DNA of 27,532 bases from Ichthyophonus hoferi (GCA_002751075.1 NAOQ01000486.1:23452-50983); one strand, 5' to 3'. Numbered from the stretch's first letter, positions 12,001 through 21,254 are shown. The notes: generated by a model from the letters alone, not told the origin. Translations and numbers: made by a program.

Positions 12001-15000
12001 CTCGCCATTTATATTTACTGCACTCTATTACTATACTATTATTCTCATACTGTTATACTACTATACTATCATACTATTATACGGCTGGATTAGTGTGGTT
12101 GGAACTGGATTAAGGGGTATGTATATATCTAAAGATGGTACTGGTATAATTATATGTAAGCAGAGATAGCGATTGGATACGTAAAAATAATATACTCAGA
12201 GATTGGCCAGTGAATTATTGGGTGACAAAGTAATTGGATTTACAATGATGTACATATGGATGGATAAGTATAGAACATATAATATGGGTGGGGTCAGTTT
12301 TTATTGGTCTACCTTTATACTAATGAATTCTGATTGAATGGATATACAGTTGAGTGTGGTGATTGAAACAGCACATGCTACCGACAGTCAAGTAAGTTGC
12401 ATGACACGGGCCATTTTTCATTGAATATCGTCTAGCTACATATACCTATTTTTAGTCCATTACTGTATGTAGAAACAAGAACAATCATACGCGTGCATTG
12501 TATATATATATATATATTATGCCTTTTTAATCACAGTATACTAATGTACCTTCTATCCTCCGTTAGACAACTAGAGTTTATCTTTATGGCATTTTCATGA
12601 AACTAGTAGCCATGATCCAGACAGGTAGGCATTAACCATTGGTGGGATTTTATTTCCTTGCTGTGTTTGGCTGGTGTGGATGTGATTGATGGCGTTGATT
12701 GGATAAAATGGAGTTGGTGATCGTATCTGTTGTGGCAAATTATTTGTGTATATTTACATATGTATATATAGGTATGTATGCAAGTATGTAAATATATAAT
12801 AGTGTGGTAATTAATGATTATCTAATCTGCTTCTTTCACACTTACAGGCTTAGTTAAGAGTATGTGTGGGTTAATATAGTTTATAGAACAGTAGGATGGG
12901 GCTATATAGGGCTATGCAAGTTATTATCACCGTGTTTTCTGGAATGAGTCTATCTCTCACGGACTTTAGGGCTATGCTTGAACATATATATATATATGTG
13001 TGTGTACATGTATGTATCTATGTTTTTGTATATATAGCTATATATATAATGAATATAATGTCACTCACGTCGTTTATATGGGCTTGTATACATGTATACA
13101 TCTATTCATATACCAGTATACTTTATTCAACGTCATTAATTTTTCTAGAAGACATGCCATTGGCTTGGCCTTTATCCTATCCAATTTGGTGATGCTATTT
13201 TAATTTTTACCTAATCAATTATCTTGGAACCGTATACTTACTACCCAGATTATATGTAAGTGGCTGTGGATATCTGTCGATCTTATATTTCATACTCTAT
13301 TGGATTTGAAAGGTATCTTTGTTCTCTTATTCTGACTAATCATTTGGTGTTGTTACAGCTGCGGTACAGAACGAGGTAGCTAGTAACTTTAAGGTATGTA
13401 TGTATATATGTATTTAGTGCATATTTAATAGCTAGTATATATAATGTCTTTACGCATGTTTGTTTGGTTATGCCTTTCCAGTAACAAAGCTATTATGATA
13501 TATACCTTAGTGTATGCGACGTGTATTAATCGAGTTTTATCATGTACCAATCAAACCATTATTCTTGTGCTTTATTCAATCATTTGTCTTTTTTATTTTA
13601 ATCGGCATTTCTGTGTACACCTGATATGTTTTGGTGAATAACGGCCTGCAGGCTTCACTCTTGTCTCTTTTATACCTATTATTTACCCTCGTTACACCTT
13701 ACAAAGACTTTGTCTCTCTCTCTATGCATGCCACTTAGTCAAGCAACCCACATATCGCACACTTACCGCATTCCTGTACCCTGTTCCGCATTACCTTTAC
13801 CCATATTTAGGTACTAGAGGAGGAGGGACGTCCCCTACATAGCTTTGTAGAGCGTGCATCACTTGACACATCCGAGGGCGACGATGTAACACGCACTGTT
13901 GCCATTGGTGCCCTGGGGGCATTATTAGTGCTAGACCAATCGCAAACTACCCTTAAAGCCCTCCGTTCAGAAGGGTATGGGTTACTCTGTTGTTCTACGT
14001 CATAACTACGTAGAATACTTATACTATATATGTGCTACTGTGATATCATAGTTGCGTCATGGTTAGCCAATATACTATTCTTTTCCCAGTCTATTTTTAG
14101 TAGTACATACAGTCTTACATTAAATTAAAACCATAAATAATTCCCATACCATTCCTTTTTTTCTGTTAATCACTCTATTATCCAATCGTTTTATGACAAG
14201 CTTTGATCTCTTAATGTTAATTGATTAACAGTCATTTATGTACACTGCCATGGTAAGTTAAAGCGGTATATAGAGGTAGAGGACGGGTGAGTTTTGGGAT
14301 TCTTTGCCAATAAACCCCAATGTTGTGTGTGAAGAATTGTGAAAAATCAATACTATATTGTACACCATATTTTAAGAAAATTGGGTTATAATTTTGAAAT
14401 TCAATTTATTACTGGATTCTGGCTACCAGCTATGGGAAGATGGATATATTTACAAGATGGTTTGTCCAGGGCAAAGGTGGTCTGGGCCAATGACCTGACC
14501 CATGTCTTTTCGCCTCAGGTATCTGGCCTATCTGGTGGGGTCGATCGAGGAAGAGGACGGCAGATTGGTAGAATGCTTATCGGAAGATACCGAGAGTTTA
14601 GCTGCCTTAGTTGTACACGGGGCTAAAATGAGTCTTCTCCTTCGTATAGCCGAGACCCCTGCTGGAGCGTCCGCCCTGCTTATGACAGGTATGTTGGTAG
14701 ATATAGGCATAGGTATAGGTATAGGTATAAGTTAATCATGAGTACATTAAATGTATACATATGTGACGTCTTTTCTTTAGTACTCATATACTCATACCTA
14801 TACATATACTTCATGTCTGCAAGAAGTATATATTACTCCTTATTACACATGATGTACATTGGGAACATGGGAACATACTCTAATGTCTCTATGTTTTGTT
14901 TTTATGTTACCCAATTAGGTATACAGACTTATTTATTGGTTATTTTTATTTTATAATTTCTATAATTGAAAAGATAAGAGATATATTTCAGTTATAGAAT

Positions 15001-18000
15001 ACATACTATCATATCATCATACATTTAATTTACACCAGGGGGGGGTTCAGGTATAGTTAGTTTCTTGTCATTGGCCCAACACCTAGTAGAGGCCCCTGCT
15101 CCCAAGCCTATGGAAAGAACGGTATCAGTTACAACACGCTGCCACGTGCTAGCACTGTGGGCCATACGAGTGGTTGGTAGGTGTAGTGGATAAATAGTAA
15201 TATATATAAGTATACATGCATCGATGGTTATTGTATACTGTTGAAATATGTGCAAGGAGTATATATATATATATGCGTGTATTATTACTACTATAACATG
15301 AGTGGACTGGATTTATAGCCGGTTAATTTACTACTCTGACCACAACAGGGCCAAAATCAAAATGTAGTTTTAATGTTTTTGAAATTAAAACTACTAGCCT
15401 TACTCATTGTTATCAGGTGCTCATACCTATATACATACTACATATAAAAAAATAATATATATATATATACGGTATAGTTGGCTGTATGACCACTATGTTT
15501 GTATATACGGTTGAAAGGAAGAGATGTATACCAACATGGTGATTGGATATACAGGTGCTATGGTAACGACATTAGGACCACAGAATGCCGATGTCATGGG
15601 ACAGGTTGGTGATTAGGTCATTTGTGTGTATATGATCACATTACCCACACAGATACGTACATATATACATATACGTACATACACGTACACATGCAAACGC
15701 TAGTTCAAAATAAATACTTACTGTATTAACCATTCCGTATATCATTGTGAATGTGAATGTTTGTCTGCACGACTAACTTACAGTATATCTTAATTATACA
15801 ATGAGGTATGCAGGTATTTTTAAATTTATATAATTAGTTGATCATTCACATGTTTGCATACACATACACATACACCCATAGGTGGCTGTATTTATTGAAG
15901 GAAAGACGGGAGTGTTGGTAAATGCTCTGTGTTCTTCTGTGGAAGACAGTCATATGGCCCTGGAGATGGTATGGTAAGTATTCGGCAGGGTAGGATGAGG
16001 ATATGTTGAGGATGGGGGAATACTGTGGATTGTCTGTATGCCTATGTACGTGGGCATGGGTGCATTTATGGATATATATATGTGTGTGTGTGTGTGTGTA
16101 ACTGATATGTGGTATTATATCGGCAGCTCTAAATCAGTATTTATGATCATGTCGTACAAGTTCATTCAAGCTACTAACCTTCTCTTAATCTACACCTTAC
16201 ATACACATACTTATACATACACCTATACCTATATTGTTCTTTCTAGGCTGACCTCAGGGCTGGTGCATGCATTGTTCCAACATCCTACTCTGGTAGACAA
16301 GATCGGCAATGCATTAAAACGACTTCATAAGCCTATGTTAATGCTTCTAGCAAAGGTGAGGACAAGCGATTAATTTTTATATAGTATATTTAGGAATAGT
16401 AATGGCTTAAGTGTCTCTATGTAGGTCAATGTAAATCTGGCATTATAGATTTTTTGTGTGTTAGAATGTATGTTATGGGAAGTGTGTAGGGTAGGAATGG
16501 ACAGCAAGGGTATAGTAGTTGTATATGTATATATATACATATTCATGTACCTATACCTCTACTTATACTTATACTTATACCTATACCTGTACTGTACCTT
16601 TATACTTATATCTGAGTAGTATCTACTAACCTCTGTGGATGCAGTATGGTGGACGGGTGCAGTGGCTAACTAGCCAGGGAGGGGTGAGGAGTGTAAGCCA
16701 GGCCAAGGAGGACATTATGGTGCATGCACTGTGTGGCAATGTACTGGCCTACTGCCGCTACCTAATGGGTCCCGTAGGTGGTACGTATTTAGGGCATTGG
16801 TGTGTAAGTGTGTGAGTGGATTACATTAACTGCATCACCTCGTACCTATGGTTGGTTCTATCTCTCTCTCTCTCTTCCCTATACCCGCACATACATATAT
16901 TTATCCGTAAACTTTATATTGTATTGGTAGTCACAGGGTGTTTAAAGTTGTAATTATATTTATACACATTCCCCTTATATATATTAATATACTCACATGC
17001 ATATACCTACAGGTCCCATCAACGTGGTATTGACCCCATATCTTACCCCAGCCCATATTGGCAATCCCATACAATTAGGTATGTCCCCTGTTGACTAATC
17101 ATACTCCTTGTGACGCATGACTCTTTATAACTCTTGACCAATGCATGTAGTTTGTAATGGCATTAATTGGTTTATAAACAGGTGTAATGCAAAGACAATA
17201 CAATATAATCCAATACATAAGAAGAACAATAATAATAATAAAATGATATATAAATTTATTTTTCTGTTACTCTGTACTTTACCACTATAAAAAGGTTCTT
17301 ATAACATAACGTAACACCTAAAAGTGAACTGATATTTATTGAACAGTTAGGATTTACACCCAGGCAACTTCTACAAATTAAATGTATATATTGTTCATCT
17401 CATCTCTATTGTCTTGGTCTATCATGGCCTGTACATAATGGAATATTTATACATTGAATCTGGCTAGGTGGTGAAGGTATGTATGCATGTATGTATGTAT
17501 ATATATATATATATATATATGTATATACCCTCTTACTGTTCCATGCCTATAGACTCGAGCACCACTGTGGAGCCTCCCCCCCTAGGCCTGGCAGCCAATT
17601 ATCTTCAAGTGTGCCTAGCAACGCTAAACAATACAATTGATGTGGTTCAACTAAATGTGGATAAGGAAGTTGTGTCCACCCATGAAGAACTGGCCCGTCT
17701 GTTGTTTGGTATCCTTTCAGCCGTAATGTATTATGTAATGTTGTTCGTGTGTGTGTGTGTGGGTGTGTGCATTGCAAACCAGGTATATTTGTATATGGTG
17801 TATGATAGTATCTGTATCTGTATTCTGTACCACTGTGTAGTGTTGTGTGTTGTGTGTCAGGCTGTGAATGGGCTATATTTATGTGTTCATGTTTTTATTC
17901 TATCCTACCCTATCCTACCCTACCCTAGCCCCTAGCATTTCACGTATTTTTTCCTTAACCAGTAGTGTCAGATAATCTGGAAGCCTCCCTCTACCTTCTA

Positions 18001-18664
18001 TGGCGTCACCTGACGCATTACTTAAATGATGAAACCAAAACCGCGGGAGAATCAGTATCGATTCGTAATCGTAGTGTCCGTGGGCAACCAGCTTGGAAAA
18101 CGAAGAAGCTTGACGCTGATGAGCTGAGAGAGCTCAAGGCATCTGCTGTAGCCACCTTGGCCCCTATTCTTAGCCATTGTGAAAGGGTCCTTGTTTCAGG
18201 GGTATGTATATGTATATGTATGCTATCTGTTCTTTCTCTTTCTCTCTCTCTCTTTCTCTGTCTTTTTTTTCTCCTCCTTCTGCGGTATGCATGCACATAT
18301 ATTTAAGTATGAATACACAAAGCATACCGGTAGATGAATCAGATGTGTATATATTGTTTATTCACAACTGTAGAAAAGTACGTAAATTGAAATCCCTTAT
18401 ACGTACGATATACTCATTTTCTTATGTTTAGCTATCCAATCAATAAAGAGGGTAGATGTGGATAGGCGAATAAAATGGGAACATATAATATATCTATGTA
18501 TAGACAGGTTCATGTAGTAATCATTATGCATTATGAGGCACCAATTGATCTTCCTTTGCTATTGGTTCCAGGCTCTTCCTTCATCCCTTTCTCTGGACCC
18601 CTATTTTGTGGGTGGGGCCGCCTACCGACTGAGACAGATGCTGGACATTGTTCGGGCTGATTAG
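350..18664 (+). CDS. NUP205: NUP205, nuclear pore inner-ring scaffold nucleoporin (5' partial, about 35 exons)
   Basis: Long alpha-helical solenoid protein of the nuclear pore inner ring, where NUP205 binds NUP93 (known for the family). I recognised it by aligning translated exons with human NUP205 from memory. Matches include GPPTMQFLRE (human GPTMRYLRT), TTRVYLYG (human RVRTHLYG), GYLAYLVGSIEEEDGR (human GYLKVLVDSLVEDDR), NVLAYCRYLM (human NVMEYCQSLM) and ASLYLLWRHL near the C terminus (human TCLFILWRHL). The exons run collinearly with human NUP205 from roughly residue 450-500 to its end, so the first quarter is outside the window. Exon lengths sum to 4,350 bases, 1,449 codons plus TAG at 18662-18664, with every phase matching. 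Detailed exon coordinates are in the segment entries. Odd: an extra cysteine-rich block in exons 13-14. NUP188 is a distant paralogue, but the matches favour NUP205 clearly. Confidence 0.93.
658..741. repeat. (TATATG)n / (TA)n microsatellite in intron
   Basis: Begins as TATATG units and passes into a pure TA run of about 30 bases before returning to ATATGT. It lies within the 421-base intron 587-1007. Confidence 0.85.
1358..1388 (+). repeat. (CCCTCT)n tract in splice acceptor
   Basis: Repeats of CCCTCT just before the exon at 1397; supplies its polypyrimidine tract. Confidence 0.75.
1719..1855. repeat. (GATA)n / (GGTA)n tetranucleotide microsatellite
   Basis: About 135 bases of GATA, GGTA and AATA units within the 280-base intron 1669-1948, followed closely by a CCCTCT array. 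Seen directly. Confidence 0.9.
1871..1940 (+). repeat. (CCCTCT)n hexanucleotide array before exon 4
   Basis: About eight near-perfect CTCCCT units (1871-1917), then CT-rich sequence to 1940, just upstream of the acceptor at 1947-1948. The array acts as an oversized polypyrimidine tract. Confidence 0.85.
2241..2270 (+). repeat. (CT)15 dinucleotide repeat before exon 5
   Basis: Pure CT run in the 133-base intron 2160-2292, ending about 20 bases before the acceptor. Confidence 0.9.
2509..3022 (+). other. NUP205 intron with (ATACAT)n repeat
   Basis: 514 bases between exons 5 and 6. A short ATACAT repeat lies at 2531-2570 and a pyrimidine-rich block at 2630-2690. No further exon candidate found. 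Confidence 0.6.
3023..6270 (+). CDS. NUP205: NUP205 exons 6-12 (middle solenoid)
   Basis: Exons at 3023-3130, 3615-3732, 4485-4594, 4935-5046, 5378-5526, 5948-6020 and 6158-6270. Exon 6 is easily missed because its acceptor is weak. It was found because human residues around HLEKAVQHCLALL need a counterpart, supplied by LTMECVVIAIFRYY. Its start could instead be 3064, after an in-frame AAG. Exon 7 has two in-frame acceptors, 3594 and 3615; 3615 gives an ungapped match to human. Exon 10 holds NLAHMCLGYNLLG (human NLALYLLGFELKK) and exon 11 holds TCLHSLVDMM (human TCLHAILNIL). Exon 12 ends GPPTMQFLREK, one of the strongest family matches in the gene. Exons 7, 9 and 11 leave one base of a split codon, exons 6, 8, 10 and 12 leave none. 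Confidence 0.85.
3733..4484 (+). other. NUP205 intron, 752 bases, nothing recognised
   Basis: AT-rich with a short ATAGA repeat near 4346-4372 and a TA run near 4071-4082. No protein-like frame and no structural RNA seen. Confidence 0.55.
6271..6880 (+). other. NUP205 intron, 610 bases, AT-rich
   Basis: Contains interrupted TATA/TATT repeats at 6540-6680 and little else. The minus-strand open frames here are low complexity. Confidence 0.55.
6881..8269 (+). CDS. NUP205: NUP205 exons 13-14: cysteine-rich, probably zinc-binding tandem insertion
   Basis: Exons at 6881-7027 and 8138-8269, joined in phase 0. Exon 13 starts DFFATQLEKG, matching human DFLFSQLQHL. Exon 14 ends MYQQTWLLK, matching human LNQMSWLMK. 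Between these anchors lie about 70 residues absent from human NUP205 as I recall it. Unit 1 has Cys codons at 6956, 6971, 6989, 7019 and 8138. Unit 2 has Cys at 8147, 8162, 8204 and 8213, with His at 8180. Both follow C-x4-C-x5-[C/H]-x7-9-C-x2-C, share GR three residues before the third Cys or so (GRNIC, GRAYC) and end [D/N]-K-C. This spacing suggests two zinc knuckles or treble-clef-like fingers. The zinc binding is inferred, not shown. The intron falls just before the last Cys of unit 1. Confidence 0.82.
7028..8137 (+). other. Longest NUP205 intron, between the two cysteine-rich units
   Basis: 1,110 bases separating the exons that carry unit 1 and unit 2. It has short TATA and GGTAT repeats at 7200-7310 and ends in a C/T-rich stretch (8080-8135) that forms the acceptor tract. 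No third cysteine unit was found in it on either strand. Confidence 0.6.
8080..8135 (+). repeat. Pyrimidine (CTTT/CT)n tract before exon 14
   Basis: Roughly 55 bases of C and T with one CACACACC interruption, ending at the acceptor AG at 8136-8137. Confidence 0.75.
8436..11993 (+). CDS. NUP205: NUP205 exons 15-21 (central solenoid)
   Basis: Exons at 8436-8535, 8742-8808, 9822-9903, 10172-10264, 10816-10971, 11454-11575 and 11921-11993. Exon 15 continues the match to human after the cysteine-rich insertion: LVAMEVQRMK corresponds to TASIELRVTSLN, and VRKLLGILLLGN to TQRLLHLLLDD. Exon 17 encodes an acidic stretch (REEDIEEDFR) before LDLANPIFR. Exon 18 holds TLVDIVHVADYL (human TVCNVKLLHRVL). 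Exon 19 holds LTAWCQLLECSM (human LESWRQLVEIIL). Exon 20 begins with three CAA codons and corresponds to the human DVHDKILDDEAA region. Split codons at the ends of exons 15 (1 base), 16 (2 bases) and 20 (2 bases) are completed correctly by the next exon. Confidence 0.86.
8809..9821 (+). other. NUP205 intron with (TA)n(TG)n repeat
   Basis: 1,013 bases. A (TA)14 run at 8966-8991 passes into (TG)n to 9011. A-rich stretches follow at 9179-9210 and a TAGTATA repeat at 9558-9598. The open frame at 9325-9516 is Phe/Ile-rich noise. A CT-rich tract precedes the acceptor at 9820-9821. Confidence 0.65.
10265..10815 (+). repeat. NUP205 intron with TAGTATA and (CATA)n repeats
   Basis: 551 bases. TATATCACAT/TATAC copies at 10280-10325, TATGTAG repeats at 10635-10672, and a (CATA)n then (CGCA)n run at 10766-10803 close to the acceptor at 10814-10815. 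Confidence 0.7.
10972..11453 (+). other. NUP205 intron with TAGTA-type repeats
   Basis: 482 bases. TTTTG/TTTGC units at 10998-11027 and irregular TAGTATAGTA repeats at 11322-11420. No coding signal. Confidence 0.55.
11576..12349 (+). repeat. Two NUP205 introns around exon 21, with TACTA repeats
   Basis: Introns 11576-11920 and 11994-12349 flank the 73-base exon 11921-11993. TA runs lie at 11857-11870 and 11895-11906, and an irregular (ACTAT)n repeat at 12028-12083. Confidence 0.55.
12350..14688 (+). CDS. NUP205: NUP205 exons 22-26 (C-terminal half of the solenoid)
   Basis: Exons at 12350-12391, 12567-12624, 13359-13393, 13811-13974 and 14519-14688. Exons 22 and 24 are very short (42 and 35 bases). 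TTRVYLYGIFMKLVAMIQT in exon 23 matches human RVRTHLYGSLLYYLQIAQ. Exon 25 gives VAIGALGALLVLDQ, matching human LALALLDRIVSVDK. Exon 26 gives GYLAYLVGSIEEEDGR, matching human GYLKVLVDSLVEDDR, then KMSLLLRIAETPAGA (human KMAFLTRVAKIQQGA). Exon 25 leaves two bases and exon 26 one. An extra 12-base micro-exon probably lies between exons 23 and 24 and is listed separately. Confidence 0.88.
12625..13358 (+). other. NUP205 intron region containing the probable micro-exon
   Basis: 734 bases, divided by the 12-base micro-exon at 12848-12859 if this is used. TA runs at 12984-12996 and Ile/Tyr-rich frames at 12896-13203 are AT-rich noise. Confidence 0.5.
12848..12859 (+). CDS. NUP205: Probable 12-base NUP205 micro-exon
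   Basis: The 12 bases follow a strong pyrimidine-rich acceptor (CTTCTTTCACACTTACAG) and precede a good donor (GTATGT). The preceding exon leaves one base and the next takes two, so inclusion keeps the frame. It adds Gly-Leu-Val-Lys and changes the next residue from Ala to Thr, giving AMIQTGLVKTAVQNEV, a more natural continuous helix than the skipped form AMIQTAAVQNEV. This is seen in the sequence; actual splicing is inferred and needs transcript evidence. Confidence 0.55.
13394..14518 (+). other. Two NUP205 introns around exon 25
   Basis: Introns 13394-13810 and 13975-14518 flank exon 25. They are unique AT-rich sequence without repeats of note. The open frame starting at 14339 runs from intron into exon 26 but does not use the exon's supported frame. 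Confidence 0.5.
14689..15554 (+). repeat. Two NUP205 introns around exon 27, with (GGTATA)n and TA runs
   Basis: A (ATAGGT)n repeat at 14699-14730 right after the exon 26 donor; TA runs at 15259-15273 and 15458-15469; a run of eight G at 15038-15045 just before exon 27. Otherwise AT-rich unique sequence. Confidence 0.6.
15051..18664 (+). CDS. NUP205: NUP205 exons 27-35 (C-terminal part and stop)
   Basis: Exons at 15051-15176, 15555-15604, 15882-15973, 16247-16355, 16645-16780, 17013-17078, 17553-17708, 17966-18201 and 18572-18664. Exon 27 could start at 15039, in frame and four residues longer, but 15051 matches human GVIVRLAQ better (GIVSFLSLAQ). Exon 31 can end at 16777 or 16780; the later donor (GTACGT) is stronger. 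Exon 31 holds NVLAYCRYLM (human NVMEYCQSLM). Exon 32 holds VLTPYLTPAHIGNP (human LFTPSLSETVNRDG). Exon 34 holds ASLYLLWRHLTHYL (human TCLFILWRHLEYYL) and LDADELRELKASAV (human LDQLQADAINAFGE). The protein ends AYRLRQMLDIVRAD before TAG. Exon 34 has tandem acceptors at 17963 and 17966 that add or drop one Val. Confidence 0.9.
16075..16240 (+). repeat. (TG)n and (ATACAC/ACCTAT)n repeats in intron 15974-16246
   Basis: A short TG run at 16080-16099 and ATACAC/CCTATA units at 16199-16234, immediately before the exon 30 acceptor. Confidence 0.65.
16520..16612 (+). repeat. (CTTATA/CCTATA)n microsatellite
   Basis: Imperfect six-base units ACCTAT, ACTTAT in the 289-base intron 16356-16644, ending about 30 bases before the acceptor. 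Confidence 0.75.
17468..17476 (+). CDS. NUP205: Candidate 9-base NUP205 micro-exon
   Basis: GTGGTGAAG is bounded by AG (17466-17467) and a consensus GTATGT donor. The phases fit: exon 32 leaves one base and exon 33 takes two, so inclusion inserts Gly-Gly-Glu in a loop that is variable in the family. Weaker than the 12-base candidate because the pyrimidine tract is poor and the flanking sequence gives no preference. Confidence 0.3.
17477..17530 (+). repeat. (GTAT)n (TA)n microsatellite
   Basis: GTAT units merging into a TA run of about 22 bases, directly after the candidate 9-base micro-exon and shortly before exon 33. Confidence 0.85.
17742..17932 (+). repeat. (GT)n and (CCTAT/CCTAC)n repeats in intron 17709-17965
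   Basis: A GT run at 17746-17769 and five-base CCTAT/CCTAC units at 17900-17928. Confidence 0.7.
18202..18571 (+). other. Last NUP205 intron with pyrimidine tract
   Basis: 370 bases. A C/T-rich microsatellite at 18229-18281 lies near its 5' end, unlike the other CT tracts, which sit at 3' splice sites. Nothing else recognised. Confidence 0.6.
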
Positions 18665-18813
18665 ATTTATATTATTTATCCAATGATCTACATGAACTAT
18701 GAATAGCATGATGTCACACCATCCAATTGTTATTACCAGTGGTGTCGATGCTGATCGGTGCTACACCACTAGGCTTGGTTAATAACTGCAAACTGTACAG
18801 TTACTTAGAGCAT

Positions 18814-18819
18814 AATAAA
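18814..18819 (+). terminator. NUP205 poly(A) signal
   Basis: A canonical AATAAA lies 150 bases after the NUP205 stop codon and is followed by a G/T-containing stretch (tgtgaaataactatgttgta). It is the first AATAAA after the stop codon that I see and would give a 3' UTR of about 170 bases. Position and motif are seen; use is inferred. Confidence 0.5.
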
Positions 18820-19253
18820 ATGTGAAATAACTATGTTGTACCTTATTTCTGAATATAATGAGATGAATGGTGTACGCCTGTATGAAAAAAGTATCTCATG
18901 TTACATACAGATGTTTACAGTGTAGTATACGTATATCTATATATTGCGGTACAGAATGTAGCAATATCAGACGACTCAGTTATCATAATTCATAATATAC
19001 ATGACCCAGGCCTGTGGTGTGTATGTCCTGACTACCTTATCCTAGATCTACATTACATTACAGTACATCACTCTCTGTATGCTCAACTGTATTTTTTCAT
19101 CTAGTTCCGTGTTCATGTTATCTACTATTTCTAGATATGGGCCAAACTGTGTAAGTGCACATACATATGATCATGTTTGTAAATGCCTTTCCACTTCCTT
19201 CTTCCTTCCTATATATGTATCATAGCACGCACCCTCTCTCCTTTCCCTATATA

Positions 19254-19263
19254 TTTATTTATT
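19254..19263 (-). terminator. ERGIC3 poly(A) signals (two overlapping)
   Basis: On the minus strand two overlapping AATAAA copies (19263-19258 and 19259-19254) begin four bases after the TAA stop. A GT-rich stretch (GGGTGCGTGC) lies at about 19225-19240 downstream. If used, the 3' UTR would be only about 20-40 bases. An upstream-overlapping A run could be incidental, so this is moderately supported. Confidence 0.45.
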
Positions 19264-19266
19264 TTT

Positions 19267-21254
19267 TTATGTTAGTTTGCCTGTTTTGATCTTATGATAT
19301 GCGGTAGAAGAACGATATATCAAAGCATCCAGGAGGCCAGCCACAGCAACCCCTCCGCCAATGATTGCACAGATTGACGTGAGAAAATGAAGAAATGTAT
19401 GGGAACTCTCGGTAATCTGCACCATAATGGGTGACATGTCGTAATCCACAAATACCCCTATGAATTAAAAGCCAGGGTATTAGGTTGGCCGGTCAAATAT
19501 ATAATTATGTATGCAGTTATATATATATATATGTGTGTGTCTGCATACGAACATGCATACATATATTTGCATTAATGCATTGATATATGTTAGAGTGTGT
19601 TTTTTGTAAAGAGATTTGGATATATGTCAAATGATAGCTATCCAGGCCGAAGATATATTGGGTAAAGACGGAACATTAAGAAAAGAATGTGTGGGTGGGG
19701 TTTGTGACTATGGTTAATAATGTGTTGCCATTATGGATATACTGCTATGACTATCGTAGCAATATATATTATACATATTTGGTGCATATGAATGTGGAAA
19801 TTTGTATATATATGTATATGTGTGAGGGGTGGTCAGTATATATGCATATCTATATACGCATCTGTAGGGGGCTGGGAGAGACATTAGGCTGGCGGAGAAT
19901 GTAATTGTAAGGGTAAAAGTGGGAGAATAAATGTAAAAGACATGTGAAAGCGAGTTGAACAGCAAATGACTGAGATAATGATGAAAATAATCAAGGAGTG
20001 GTTGCAAGATGCTGGGATAAATAAATATAGTATGTATGGTATGTATGAGCGGGTGAGATAGGAAGAAATTAAAAGAAGGAGAAGCAAAAGTATAACTGAG
20101 TAGAGTGAGAAATAGAAGAGAAATAAGAGGAGCTGTGCTATACCAGGTAGGCCGTTGTCGCCTAGCTCGGTTTTAATGACTCGACTGTGAGCAGTGAAGG
20201 AAAACTGGTTGGTGCGTACCTCCTGCTTGGAAAGGTTGGTCAAACGATACAAGAATGTAAATGTATTTCTATTTATATTTATATCTGCGTATTGAGTATA
20301 GAAGGTCGTATGTATGTATGCATATGCTACCCTGTATTAATTTATGTGAAAGCAATCTTAAATAAAAAGTGTATATTTATGTTTATATTGTGTTGTGTTT
20401 AGTTGTTGTAATGGCAGGGACTGGAAGCGAAGGGGAAAGTAACAAAATAATGGAAAAAGAGATGAAGGGGAGAAATCAATTATAGAACTAAAAGAAGCAA
20501 AGAATAGTCAAAAATGAAAAGAAAAGAAAAAAAAGGAAAGAGTGACGCAAAGGCGAGAAGGTGTAGAATAACGTGGAAGAAGCTAAGAATAGAACAGTAA
20601 CCATGGTCGAAAATGAAGCAGTAAAAACTAGTAAAACAGTATTGGAGTTAAGAAAGAACGAGAGTACAAAAGGGAAAGGAATGAAGATCCAACCCAAGAA
20701 CAGAAGACATACAATAGAGACAGTAGGACAAGAGGGATAGCATAGCATTGAGTCAAAATCATTCAGGATTGCATGTATATACTAGGAGCTTGCAAGATCT
20801 TAATATATATAAATAAACATGAACACAAATGTGCATGCTTATATATACACACCCTTGTATATTCTACTGTTTGCACGTATGTATGTGCACACACTCATCT
20901 ACTAGGAAGTCTATATATATGTGTGTTTTTATAATGATATAAATATTCATTTTCCACCATTGTATATTGTACATGTATGCATACAAACGTGAAATATTTG
21001 AACAGACAAACCAACCTTTCCGTTTGCGCTACGAAATATTGTAGGCACCACCTTGAGAAAGTATTGATACATTACGGCTTTTTGGTAGAGGCAGATTGGA
21101 GTTAAAAGTGTGTTAGTGTGCAGATGTTATTTATGTTATCAATATATCTATACGAATAGGTGCTCAACCATAGGTGCTTGCATGAACAGAAGCATATATA
21201 AATATGTATTTGTGAATCAATGATTAGATTTATGTATGTATGTTTGTATATATG

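Larger units (their letters stand above)
18665..19266. other. Spacer between the convergent 3' ends of NUP205 and ERGIC3
   Basis: About 600 bases between the two stop codons. It holds the NUP205 poly(A) signal at 18814 and the ERGIC3 signals at 19254-19263. The rest is AT-rich unique sequence with no open frame that resembles a protein. A T/C-rich stretch at 19190-19250 reads as G/A-rich then GT-rich on the minus strand and may serve as the downstream element for ERGIC3 cleavage. Confidence 0.6.

Noticed and set aside
20488-20748. Minus-strand frame resembling a multi-pass membrane protein
   Set aside because: Phe/Leu/Ser-rich because of a long A/G-biased tract on the plus strand within an ERGIC3 intron; no Met context, motif or splice fit.
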